A DNA stretch of 64,000 nt, taken from assembly GCA_947628955.1 (NCBI GenBank), contig CANRBX010000004.1, positions 57,055 to 121,054 of the forward strand. The letters are read 5' to 3'. The number at the start of each line of letters is the position of its first letter. The stretch's first letter is position 1. This DNA comes from an uncultured Lachnospiraceae bacterium. GTDB taxonomy: Bacteria; Bacillota; Clostridia; Lachnospirales; Lachnospiraceae. This document shows positions 45,094 to 54,116 of the stretch, in pieces. A model generated the notes under the pieces. The model ran no database searches. It was not told the DNA's origin and saw only the letters and a list, made by a program, of their open reading frames with translations. Made by a program: the position numbers and the translations under genes.

Positions 45094-46179
45094 ATGGTGA
45101 CAGTCAGTCTCTGTATGATCGTAAAGAATGAAGAGAAGGTTCTGGCCCGGTGCCTTGACAGTATCAGGGCTGCAGTCGATGAGATTATCATTGTGGACAC
45201 CGGAAGTACTGACAGGACGAAAGAAATTGCAGCACAGTACACGGAAAAGATTTTTGATTTTATGTGGGATGATGATTTTGCGGCGGCCCGGAATTATTCT
45301 TTTTCTAAGGCGACTATGGAATTTGCCATGTGGCTGGACGCTGATGATGTGTTTACAGAAAAGGATCTGCTACAGTTTCTCCGCCTGAAGGAATCCGCCT
45401 GGGAGAATGCCGATACAGTCATGATGCGCTACAATACCGCGTTTGATGAAGAAGGACAGCCTGTCTTTTCGTATTACAGAGAGCGGCTGATCCGCCTGAG
45501 CGTTCCGCACACATGGAAAGGGCGCGTGCATGAGGCGATCGCATGTTCCGGGCGGGTGGTTTACGCGGAGGATGTGGCAGTGACGCACAGGTCTGTCAAA
45601 ACTGCCTACAGTGACCGGAACCTGCACATTTATGAGCGGCAGATCCGGGAAGGGGAGGCCCTTACTCTGCGCGATCAGTTTTATTATGGCCGGGAGCTGT
45701 ATTACCATAAAAAATATGAGCATGCGCGGCAGGTTCTGGAAAAATTTCTCTCAGACCGGTCGGGCTGGGTCGAAAATAAGATTGAAGCGTGCAAGATCCT
45801 GGCATACTGCTGCCTGGAAACAGGCGGCCCTGAAGACGCGTTCCGTGCGCTCACCAGATCGTTCCTGTACGACCTCCCCCGCGCAGAAATCTGCTGCGAA
45901 ATCGGAGGTCTCCTGATGCGGCTGGAAAACTGGCGTGCGGCGGTCTTCTGGTTTGAGCTGGCCCGGGCGCTTCCCCAGAACGCTGCAAACGGCGGCTTCC
46001 TGTCTGCGGACTGTCACGGCTATCTGCCCTGTATCCAGCTGTGCGTCTGTTATTACCGGCTCGGAGAAATCCAGAAGGCCGCGGAATATAATCGTCTGGC
46101 CGGCACATACCGCCCTCTCTCCCCGGCATATATTTATAATTTAAAATTTTTCAGTGAATATCGGCAGAACACACCCTGA
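45094..46179 (+). CDS. GT2 glycosyltransferase with helical-repeat C-terminus
   Basis: The N-terminal GT2 domain has [51 protein letters not shown] and [11 protein letters not shown] (DAD metal site). From about residue 205 the sequence is made of helical pairs resembling TPR units ([39 protein letters not shown]). This architecture is common for glycosyltransferases that modify proteins. The start is the ATG at 45094, with CGGAGGG in front. It ends 67 bases before the collagen-like gene, which is rich in Thr, so the likely substrate is that protein; this link is inferred from position. Confidence 0.83.
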   Translation: MVTVSLCMIVKNEEKVLARCLDSIRAAVDEIIIVDTGSTDRTKEIAAQYTEKIFDFMWDDDFAAARNYSFSKATMEFAMWLDADDVFTEKDLLQFLRLKESAWENADTVMMRYNTAFDEEGQPVFSYYRERLIRLSVPHTWKGRVHEAIACSGRVVYAEDVAVTHRSVKTAYSDRNLHIYERQIREGEALTLRDQFYYGRELYYHKKYEHARQVLEKFLSDRSGWVENKIEACKILAYCCLETGGPEDAFRALTRSFLYDLPRAEICCEIGGLLMRLENWRAAVFWFELARALPQNAANGGFLSADCHGYLPCIQLCVCYYRLGEIQKAAEYNRLAGTYRPLSPAYIYNLKFFSEYRQNTP

Positions 46180-46246
46180 GTCTTCTGAATATACTGTAGT
46201 GAGACACGGAAATTGTCTCAAACCAGAGGTAAAGGGGGTATGCATT

Positions 46247-47859
<1,613 letters not shown>

Positions 47860-47862
47860 CTA

Positions 47863-47902
47863 AAGGGCCGCCCGGTGTCATGCCGGAGCGGCCCTTCCTC
47901 TT
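47863..47902 (+). terminator. Terminator after the collagen-like gene
   Basis: AAGGGCCGC (47863-47871) and GCGGCCCTT (47888-47896) form a nine-bp stem with an inner CCGG/CCGG helix, followed by TTCCTCTTCT, an interrupted T-run. Confidence 0.65.
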
Positions 47903-47917
47903 CTGCCAAGACACGCT

Positions 47918-48165
47918 CAGAACTCTTTTCCCCGATAAATCCATATACTCACGGCTGCTGACACCACGAGCAGGCACGGCCCTGCCGCCGGAGACACGTT
48001 CAGAACTCTTTCCCCGCTAAACCCATATACTCACGGCTGCTGACATCGCAAGCAGGCACAGCCCTGCCGCCGGAGACACGTTCAGAACTCTTTTCCCCGG
48101 TAAATCCATATGCTCACAACTGCTGACACCGCGAGCAGGCACAGCCCTGCCACCGGAGACATGTG
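47918..48165. repeat. 83-bp tandem repeat: triplication of a permease gene 3' end
   Basis: CAGAACTCTTT recurs at 47918, 48001 and 48083, with about 83-base units closely alike. The copy at 48083-48165 is the actual 3' end of the permease gene (minus strand); the two lower copies lie beyond its stop codon and carry stops and small changes. They fill the convergent gap after the collagen gene. Confidence 0.93.
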
Positions 48166-48696
48166 TATCAGGAACAGCAGTTTATCGACATCCAGATCCG
48201 GAAGCTGGATCCCTGACTGCACGAACATGTAGACAGCGAACACCGGAAGCATGACCACCAGCACTGTGCTGATCCGCGCCTTCTCCACACCGAATTTGAA
48301 GGTGACCGGCAGCTGAAACGCGATCAGAAAGAGACTGATCGTCTGATAAAGGCTCTGCGCCAGCCACATCTCCTGCATGCTGCTCCCCGCCGCCAGAAAA
48401 GCGGCCAGGGTGATCACAAAACCAACGATATCCATGAGCAGGCCCAGCACATACTTTGACAAAACGATCCTGGCCCGGGACACCGGCATCGTCAGCGCAT
48501 ATTTGTCCCAGCCTGACTTCTCATCATACGAGTATGCGGTCAGCAATATGATCGCCATGTATACGGAAAACATTCCGCCAAAAAAATTCGGATTCTTCTG
48601 AGCTATGCTCAGTCCTCCCCAGACAACCAGTATCAGCAGATACGACTTCCACTGCTGTCCCAAATTAATCAGATCCTTATAAACCAATCCGGCCAT
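48082..48696 (-). CDS. ABC-2 type transporter permease
   Basis: The 204-residue protein has six hydrophobic segments and the motif YSYDEKSGWDKYALTMPVSR, which is common in ABC-2 permeases of the Ytr/EcsB-like exporters found with GntR regulators. It forms the membrane part of the transporter whose ATPase is encoded upstream at 48808-49656. AAGGAGGAGCCGGT precedes the ATG at 48696. The last 27 codons are present in three tandem DNA copies, two of them outside the gene. The substrate is unknown; relatives respond to cell-wall antibiotics. Confidence 0.82.
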   Translation of the reverse strand: MAGLVYKDLINLGQQWKSYLLILVVWGGLSIAQKNPNFFGGMFSVYMAIILLTAYSYDEKSGWDKYALTMPVSRARIVLSKYVLGLLMDIVGFVITLAAFLAAGSSMQEMWLAQSLYQTISLFLIAFQLPVTFKFGVEKARISTVLVVMLPVFAVYMFVQSGIQLPDLDVDKLLFLIHMSPVAGLCLLAVSAVVSIWIYRGKEF

Positions 48697-48807
48697 ACCG
48701 GCTCCTCCTTTCAATGCCGCGCTCCCGCACGTACGCGCGGGCAGTCATGATCCCGGAGGGCTTTCCCGCAATATCCGCGGGCCGCCCTGCCCTCAGCTTT
48801 TTCCCTC

Positions 48808-49656
48808 TCAGATGCCGTGCTCCTTCACATGGTACAGCATGATGTCCTCGATGCTGGCCGGATCGCACACCAGTCCGGCAGGAACCTTATCGCGCAGTGC
48901 CAGAGCCTCCGCTCCGAAATTGTTCTGCCGCACGCCGACGACCGCGTCGCGTCCGAGCGCCTCCAGATCCTGCCGCGTACCCTTGACCACCACATACTTC
49001 TCCAGCAGCCCGCTCTTTTCCTCGCAGAATACGAGCTTTCCCTGGTGCAGGAACGCCACGTAATCGCAGATCTTCTCGAGATCGCTCAGGATGTGCGACG
49101 AGACGAAAATTCCTCTTTTCTCATCCTGAATAAACTCCAGGAAGATATCCAGGATCTCATCGCGCACGATCGGATCAAGCCCGCTTGTCGCTTCATCGAG
49201 CAGCAGGAGCCGGCTGTCGTGCGAGAGCGCCACTGTAAGCATCAGCTTCATCTTCATGCCGCGTGAATAGTCCCCGATCTTCTTGTCGTGCGGAAGAGCA
49301 AATCTCCCGAGATACTGCGCGAAACGCCCCGCGTCCCAGGTGCGGTAGCACATCGCCATCATCTTTGCGATCTGGTCCGCCGTCATCGCCTCCGGAAAAT
49401 TGCACTCGTCCATGACGACCCCAATCTGTTCCTTCATTTTTTCCGCGGCGCTGTCCGCGCTCTCCCCAAAGATCGAGATCTCGCCGGCATCCCGCCTGAG
49501 CAGGCCCAGGATCAGCTTGATCGTCGTGCTCTTGCCCGCGCCGTTCTCCCCGATGAAGCCCATGATGCACCCGGCCGGCAGCGCCAGGCTGAGATTATCC
49601 AGTGTAAAATCCTTATAATGCTTTGTCAGGTTTTTCACCTCAAGTATATTGTCCAT
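48808..49656 (-). CDS. ABC transporter ATPase, YtrB/CcmA type
   Basis: The 282-residue protein has GFIGENGAGKSTTIKLILGL (Walker A), YSRGMKMKLMLTVAL (signature) and RLLLLDEATSGLDP (Walker B), then ERMQE-free C-terminal sequence with VVKGTRQDLEALG as in exporters of this group. It lies between a GntR-type repressor gene and a permease gene on the same strand. The order regulator-ATPase-permease is that of Ytr-like operons induced by cell-wall-active compounds. Induction by such compounds is inferred, not seen. Confidence 0.88.
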   Translation of the reverse strand: MDNILEVKNLTKHYKDFTLDNLSLALPAGCIMGFIGENGAGKSTTIKLILGLLRRDAGEISIFGESADSAAEKMKEQIGVVMDECNFPEAMTADQIAKMMAMCYRTWDAGRFAQYLGRFALPHDKKIGDYSRGMKMKLMLTVALSHDSRLLLLDEATSGLDPIVRDEILDIFLEFIQDEKRGIFVSSHILSDLEKICDYVAFLHQGKLVFCEEKSGLLEKYVVVKGTRQDLEALGRDAVVGVRQNNFGAEALALRDKVPAGLVCDPASIEDIMLYHVKEHGI

Positions 49657-49718
49657 ATGGAAAACCCCCTGTCCTATTTTTGCCCTGATTTTTTTATTCG
49701 TGCGGCCCGCCTGCCGCC

Positions 49719-50093
49719 TCAGCTCTCATTGTAGATCAGCTCCAGCATTTCCTTCAGCTCCTGCAGGCTCAGGCCGCATCCGCCTGAGAGCGTGACGATC
49801 TCCTGCATCCGTTCCTCGATCCTGCGCAGGTGCTCCTCCCTGACAAATTCCAGATTCTTCTCCGCCACGTAGCTCCCTTTTCCCGGCACGGATACGATAA
49901 ACCCGTCCCGCTCCAGCTCTTCATAGGCGCGCTTCGTGGTGATCACGCTGATGCGCAGCTCCTTTGCAAGATATCGGATCGACGGAAGGGCGTCGCCCGG
50001 TTTCAGCTCTCCGGAGATGATCTTCGACTTGACCTGTGAGCTGATCTGATCGTAGATCGGCTGGCCGCTGGAATTACTGATGATAATATTCAA
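49719..50093 (-). CDS. GntR family repressor, YtrA type
   Basis: The 124-residue protein has the GntR winged helix (PIYDQISSQVKSKIISGEL, PGDALPSIRYLAKELRIS, TTKRAYEELERDGFIVSVPG) and a short helical tail (EEHLRRIEERMQEIVTLS) in place of a large ligand domain, the mark of the YtrA subfamily. These repress adjacent ABC transporter operons. A palindrome overlapping a perfect promoter at 50183-50223 is its likely operator. The gene heads the operon with the ATPase and permease genes following. Confidence 0.9.
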   Translation of the reverse strand: MNIIISNSSGQPIYDQISSQVKSKIISGELKPGDALPSIRYLAKELRISVITTKRAYEELERDGFIVSVPGKGSYVAEKNLEFVREEHLRRIEERMQEIVTLSGGCGLSLQELKEMLELIYNES

Positions 50094-50182
50094 GCTTCCG
50101 TCACCTCCGCTCTGTCATCCTCTGTGCCATCTTTTTACGCAGTCTCCTTTCAGATCGTTTCATACTGTTTATGTTTTGTTTT

Positions 50183-50223
50183 ACTGTATATACTCATTAT
50201 ATACACTATTCTCAGAATGTCAA
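50183..50223 (-). promoter_or_regulatory. Ytr operon promoter with overlapping GntR operator
   Basis: On the minus strand TTGACA (50223-50218), 16 bases and TATAAT (50201-50196) form a consensus promoter. GTATATA (50186-50192) and TATATAC (50198-50204) form an inverted repeat with a five-base centre that covers the -10 box, well placed for autorepression by the YtrA-type product. Confidence 0.78.
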
Positions 50224-50252
50224 CAGGATTTTGAAAAAAAGATAAAACAGGC

Positions 50253-50307
50253 AAAAAAACTGCTGCGGCAGGAGATCAATAGCGTCTGATCCCGTTTCGC
50301 AGCAGTT
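50253..50307 (-). terminator. Terminator after the hybrid kinase gene
   Basis: AACTGCTGCG (50258-50267) and CGCAGCAGTT (50298-50307) pair over ten bp, with an inner GGAGATC/GATCCC helix. In the minus-strand RNA a run of seven T follows. It separates the kinase gene from the Ytr operon promoter. Confidence 0.85.
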
Positions 50308-50392
50308 CCTTATTGGATTTTCCTTATTGGATTTTCCTTATTAGATTTTCCTTATTAAATTTCCCTTATTAGATTTTCATTACCGGATTTTC
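50308..50392. repeat. 14-bp tandem repeat downstream of the hybrid kinase gene
   Basis: CCTTATTGGATTTT and variants recur at 50308, 50322, 50336, 50350 and about 50364, with a diverged sixth copy near 50379. The block lies between the kinase stop codon and its terminator, so it is in the transcript's 3' untranslated region. Confidence 0.88.
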
Positions 50393-50430
50393 ACAGAATA
50401 TAAGTCTGGCCGCTTCCCGGACGTCCCTCT

Positions 50431-52656
50431 CTATCCGTTCAGCTTTTTCAGAAGCTCCTGCACGTCGATCGGCTTCGCGAGGAAATCGTCCATGCCGCTC
50501 CTTTTCGCGCGTTCCCGGTCTTCCTTCGCGCAGTTGGCGCTGCAGGCGTAAATCCTCACGGTTTTCGCATCTTCACGGTCAAGGGCACGGATGGCCGCCG
50601 TCGCGGCAAACCCGTCCATCTCCGGCATGAGAAGATCCATCAGAATGATACTGTACTCTCCCGGCGCGGATGCCCGGAAAAGATCGAACGCAGCCTTCCC
50701 GTTCTCTGCGAGCACTGCCTCAAACCCTGCGGCAGACAGCAGCTCCAGCATGATCGCCCCGTTCAGCTCATTGTCCTCCGCCACCAGGACACGGGATTTC
50801 TCCGGGCGTTCAGCAGCAGGCAGGCCCGGTTTCGGCTCCTCCTTCGGCAGCTCGGCCTCCTGCGCCGGGAACGAGAACGTGAAGGTGCTCCCCTCGCCCT
50901 TGTGGCTGACAAAGGCAAGCTCTCCATGCATCAGCTTCGCCAGGTGGCTGCTGATCGGCAGCCCGAGCCCCGTCCCCTGGTTCCCCTTGGAGACGGTCGT
51001 CCGTTCCTGCGCGAAGGTGTCAAAAATCTGCTTCTGGAATTCCTCGCTGATCCCCTGCCCGGTGTCGGAAACCTCCGCCCGCGTGAGGATCAGGCCCTTC
51101 TTCGTCACGCTCTGCCGGACAGTAAGGCGGATGACCCCTCCCTCCTGCGTAAATTTCCTCGCATTGTCCAGAAGATTCAGAAGCACCTGCTGGATGCGCA
51201 CTCCGTCGCCGAGGATCCCCGGATGCGGAAGGTCTATGTCTGCGGCAAATTTTTGCTTCTTCTCCGCGGCTCCGCCCCCGATGATCGTCATTACCGTAGA
51301 AAACAGCAGGTTCAGGTCCACCGGCTTCTGCTCCAGCGTCATCTCCAGATCCTGAAGCATCGACATGTCCAGGATATCGTTTACAAGGGACAACAGATAT
51401 TCCACAGTCGCCGTGGACTGCTGCAGATATTTCTTCATCTGCCCGCTGTCCTCCAGCTTCTGCGTCATCAGATAGTTCAGGCCGATCATGCCGTTCAGCG
51501 GCGTCCGGATCTCATGGTTCATGGCAGACAGGAACTGCTCCTTCGCCCGCGCGTTTGCCCTGTCCTCCACCGAGCGGAGCCTCTGCCGGAGCAGCATGAA
51601 CAGAAGGAAAATGATCAGGATTGCCGATGTGATCAGTATCGTGACCGCATACCGGTAGCGCTGCAGGAAATCAGAAACAGTGAATTCGTACTGGTTCCTC
51701 ATGACGGCCTGGATCGTATAACCGTCGACTTCATCCTCCGTCAGGCACGCGATCGCCTTGTCCAGAACCGAGATCAGCGTATCCCCCTCCGTGCCGACCG
51801 GTTTGCCCGTCTCGTCGAACGGCACCACCGCAGAGAAACAGAGCTGATCCTCCAGGCCGAGCGCCGGGATCACCTTCAGGCCCTCATAGGCGGGCTTGAA
51901 AAGCCAATACTCCGCCACATACTGGTTCAGGATCATGACGTCCGCCTCGCCCCTGCTGACCGCGTCAAAGCAGGCGGAGATGGAATCGTAATCCAGGATC
52001 TCAAAATTCGGGTAGGTGTCTGCAAGAACCTTCTTGATCGTCTGGGAGCCGCTGGAAAGCGCCACCGACAGCGGGTCGCCGTAAGAAAAGTCCAGATCTC
52101 TGCTCGCAACGATCACCTTGCGGCTGGAAAAATAGGGGTCGCTCATCTGGATGCCCCGCGCCTTCTTGTTCTGCTCGTTGAACTCCACGCTCGTCACAAG
52201 GTCGTAGCCCTCGCCCAGGAGGTAGTCATACGTCACAGCCCCCGCGGGCAGCGGCGCGTATTCAAATTTAAGGCCGCTGATCTCCTGGATGCGGTCAAAA
52301 ATGTAGCGGGAGACTCCGCCGAGCTCCCCATTTTCATCCGTGAACGAAACCGGGATCCTGTCCTGAACAAATCCCACCTTCAGGGTTCCGCAGGATTTTA
52401 TATACTCTGTCTCCTCCGCCGTGAAGATCTGCCCAAAGTCCGCCGGGGCATCCTCCGGCACGGCGGACTCTTCTTCCTCCGTAAAGGCCTGCTCACCGTC
52501 CGCAGGGGCATTCTCCGACGCGGCGGACTCTTCTTCCTCCGTAAAGGCCTGCTCACCGTCCGCAGGAGCATTCTCCTGTGCGGCCGCCTCCCCGCAGCCC
52601 AGAAGAGACACGATGATTACAAAAGGTAACGTCCGTCTTATCATGCGGCGCAACAT
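50431..52656 (-). CDS. Hybrid sensor histidine kinase with solute-binding sensor domain and receiver
   Basis: The 741-residue protein begins with a lipoprotein-like signal (VIIVSLLGC, Cys21), then 20-residue acidic repeats (about 27-80), a type 3 solute-binding domain (about 85-320), a membrane helix (338-356), HisKA with His381 in NHEIRTPLNGM, an ATP domain (LLDNARKFT, VSDTGQGIS, GTGLGLPIS) and a receiver with Asp674 in LMDLLMPEMDG. This is the BvgS/EvgS-like layout for sensing small molecules outside the membrane. No HPt domain or output gene is adjacent. The first codon is a TTG with GGGAGG eleven bases away; an ATG at 52644 is the alternative and would shift these positions by four. Confidence 0.87.
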   Translation of the reverse strand: MLRRMIRRTLPFVIIVSLLGCGEAAAQENAPADGEQAFTEEEESAASENAPADGEQAFTEEEESAVPEDAPADFGQIFTAEETEYIKSCGTLKVGFVQDRIPVSFTDENGELGGVSRYIFDRIQEISGLKFEYAPLPAGAVTYDYLLGEGYDLVTSVEFNEQNKKARGIQMSDPYFSSRKVIVASRDLDFSYGDPLSVALSSGSQTIKKVLADTYPNFEILDYDSISACFDAVSRGEADVMILNQYVAEYWLFKPAYEGLKVIPALGLEDQLCFSAVVPFDETGKPVGTEGDTLISVLDKAIACLTEDEVDGYTIQAVMRNQYEFTVSDFLQRYRYAVTILITSAILIIFLLFMLLRQRLRSVEDRANARAKEQFLSAMNHEIRTPLNGMIGLNYLMTQKLEDSGQMKKYLQQSTATVEYLLSLVNDILDMSMLQDLEMTLEQKPVDLNLLFSTVMTIIGGGAAEKKQKFAADIDLPHPGILGDGVRIQQVLLNLLDNARKFTQEGGVIRLTVRQSVTKKGLILTRAEVSDTGQGISEEFQKQIFDTFAQERTTVSKGNQGTGLGLPISSHLAKLMHGELAFVSHKGEGSTFTFSFPAQEAELPKEEPKPGLPAAERPEKSRVLVAEDNELNGAIMLELLSAAGFEAVLAENGKAAFDLFRASAPGEYSIILMDLLMPEMDGFAATAAIRALDREDAKTVRIYACSANCAKEDRERAKRSGMDDFLAKPIDVQELLKKLNG
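52441..52580 (-). repeat. 60-bp in-frame tandem repeat in the hybrid kinase gene
   Basis: The 60-base blocks starting at 52441 and 52501 are nearly identical (GGACTCTTCTTCCTCCGTAA and the following bases match exactly), and a third partial copy starts at 52561. They encode acidic 20-residue units between the lipobox and the solute-binding domain. Confidence 0.92.
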
Positions 52657-52774
52657 CCATACCGCCTCCCGCTATGTTAATCTGCAGCATTGCAAAGTGT
52701 GTTCTCTTATCTGACAGCAGACAGCGGGCATTTCCGCCGTCTGTCATTATTGATTTTAAAACGAAATCCGTTCA

Positions 52775-52791
52775 CTGTAAAGAGTTTACAG
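52775..52791. promoter_or_regulatory. Perfect inverted repeat upstream of the hybrid kinase gene
   Basis: CTGTAAA-GAG-TTTACAG is a perfect 7-3-7 palindrome about 120 bases before the kinase start. It looks like an operator for a dimeric regulator; which one is unknown. The 52657-52914 gap also holds an imperfect AGACAGCGG/CCGCCGTCT hairpin. Confidence 0.4.
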
Positions 52792-52861
52792 GAAGGAATT
52801 TTCGAGGAATTTTCATCCGTTTCCGGCAGTGCAAAATGAGCGAAGGAAACTGGACGCGCCA

Positions 52862-52905
52862 TAAATTATGCCCTTCCCGGCAGCGGCTGCCGCCGGGAAG
52901 GGCAC
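52862..52905 (-). terminator. Strong hairpin after the dehydrogenase gene
   Basis: GCCCTTCCCGGC (52870-52881) is inverted perfectly at 52892-52903. In the minus-strand RNA the hairpin is followed by ATAATTTAT, a weak T-run. It lies just past the dehydrogenase stop. Confidence 0.65.
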
Positions 52906-52914
52906 ATCATCTTT

Positions 52915-53979
52915 CTACGGAACAAGCATGACCTTAAAGGCTTCCGGATCCTTCTCCGCCGTCTCAAACGCTTTCTCCCAGTCCGTGAGGGGGAAGCTGT
53001 GGGAGATCAGCCCGTCCGTGCGGATCGTGCCGTCGAGCATCCCCTTCATCACGGGCACGTAGCAGTACGGTCCGAGATGCGAGCCGTAGATGTCGATCTC
53101 CTTGCCGTCCCCGATATCGTTCCAGTCGACCGTGATGGCCTTAGGGAACACGCCGAACTGTACATAGCGCCCGCGGAAGCGGATCGCGTCCATCCCCTGG
53201 AGCACGCTCTTCTCGCTGCCGGACGCCTCGATGTAGACGTCGCACCCGTATCCGTCCGTCAGCTTCCTGACCTCGTCCCCGACGCTCACCTGCGTCGGGT
53301 CGAACACCAGGTCCGCGCCGAAATCAAGCGCTTTCTGCCTGCGGTTCTCCCGCAGGTCCAGGCCGATCAGAAGCTTCGGCTGCAGCTTCCGGGCCACGCT
53401 GACCATCCCGAGGCCGATCGCCCCGAGGCCGCTGATCACGACTACGTCGTCATGGCCGATCCTGCCGCGCTCGACCGCATGCATTGCGCAGGCGAGCGGC
53501 TCGATCAGAACCGCCTGCTCGAGAGACAGCCCGTCCGGCACTTTGTGGTGGATGCCGGTTCCCTTGAATACCATATACTCGGCCATGCCGCCCTGCGCTT
53601 CCTTTTTGAAGCCATAGATGTGGTGGCGCTGGCACATGCTGTAATATCCTTCGCGGCAGAATCTGCATTTCCCGCAGGGGACGATCTGTTCGGAGACCAT
53701 GCGCTCTCCGACTTCCACATTTTTCACGTCTTTCCCGTACCTGACGACGCGGCCCACAAACTCGTGTCCGCCGATCACGGGCGCCTCGATGTAGGGCGGC
53801 CGGTGCTCCGTGCCCCAGATCCTCACCCCGCCATGGTACGTCTTGACATCCCCGGCGCAGATCCCGCAGCCTTCAATTTTCACCAGTATCTCGTCGTCCG
53901 CGATCTCCGGGATCGGAACGTCCTCCAGCCGGAAATCGTACGGCGCATACATCAGCAATGCTTTCATCGTTTCTGCCAT
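52915..53979 (-). CDS. Zinc-dependent medium-chain polyol/alcohol dehydrogenase
   Basis: The 354-residue protein has the catalytic-zinc motif GCGICAGDVKTYHGG and GGHEFVGRV, four structural-zinc cysteines in PCGKCRFCREGYYSMC, and the cofactor motif ISGLGAIGLGMVSVA. It belongs to the sorbitol/threonine dehydrogenase branch and oxidises a sugar alcohol or similar compound with NAD(P). The ATG at 53979 follows AAAGGAGAG at a slightly long spacing; 14 in-frame upstream codons exist. It is on the same strand as the GH43 arabinanase gene 137 bases upstream, so a role in pentose or pentitol metabolism is possible. The substrate is not evident. Confidence 0.82.
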   Translation of the reverse strand: MAETMKALLMYAPYDFRLEDVPIPEIADDEILVKIEGCGICAGDVKTYHGGVRIWGTEHRPPYIEAPVIGGHEFVGRVVRYGKDVKNVEVGERMVSEQIVPCGKCRFCREGYYSMCQRHHIYGFKKEAQGGMAEYMVFKGTGIHHKVPDGLSLEQAVLIEPLACAMHAVERGRIGHDDVVVISGLGAIGLGMVSVARKLQPKLLIGLDLRENRRQKALDFGADLVFDPTQVSVGDEVRKLTDGYGCDVYIEASGSEKSVLQGMDAIRFRGRYVQFGVFPKAITVDWNDIGDGKEIDIYGSHLGPYCYVPVMKGMLDGTIRTDGLISHSFPLTDWEKAFETAEKDPEAFKVMLVP

Positions 53980-54116
53980 GGCAATTCTTCTCTCCTTTCT
54001 CAGCCTGTCCCAAAGGAACATGCCTCCTGTCCTCAGGACTCCCGCCAGGGATCATCGCCGGCCCCGTCAGCCGCGGCAGTCCCCCGGCAGCCCCTGCATA
54101 TGAATACCCTTTTATC

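Noticed and set aside
50902..52629. 575-codon plus-strand open frame opposite the hybrid kinase
   Set aside because: Antisense shadow of a gene with clear kinase motifs.
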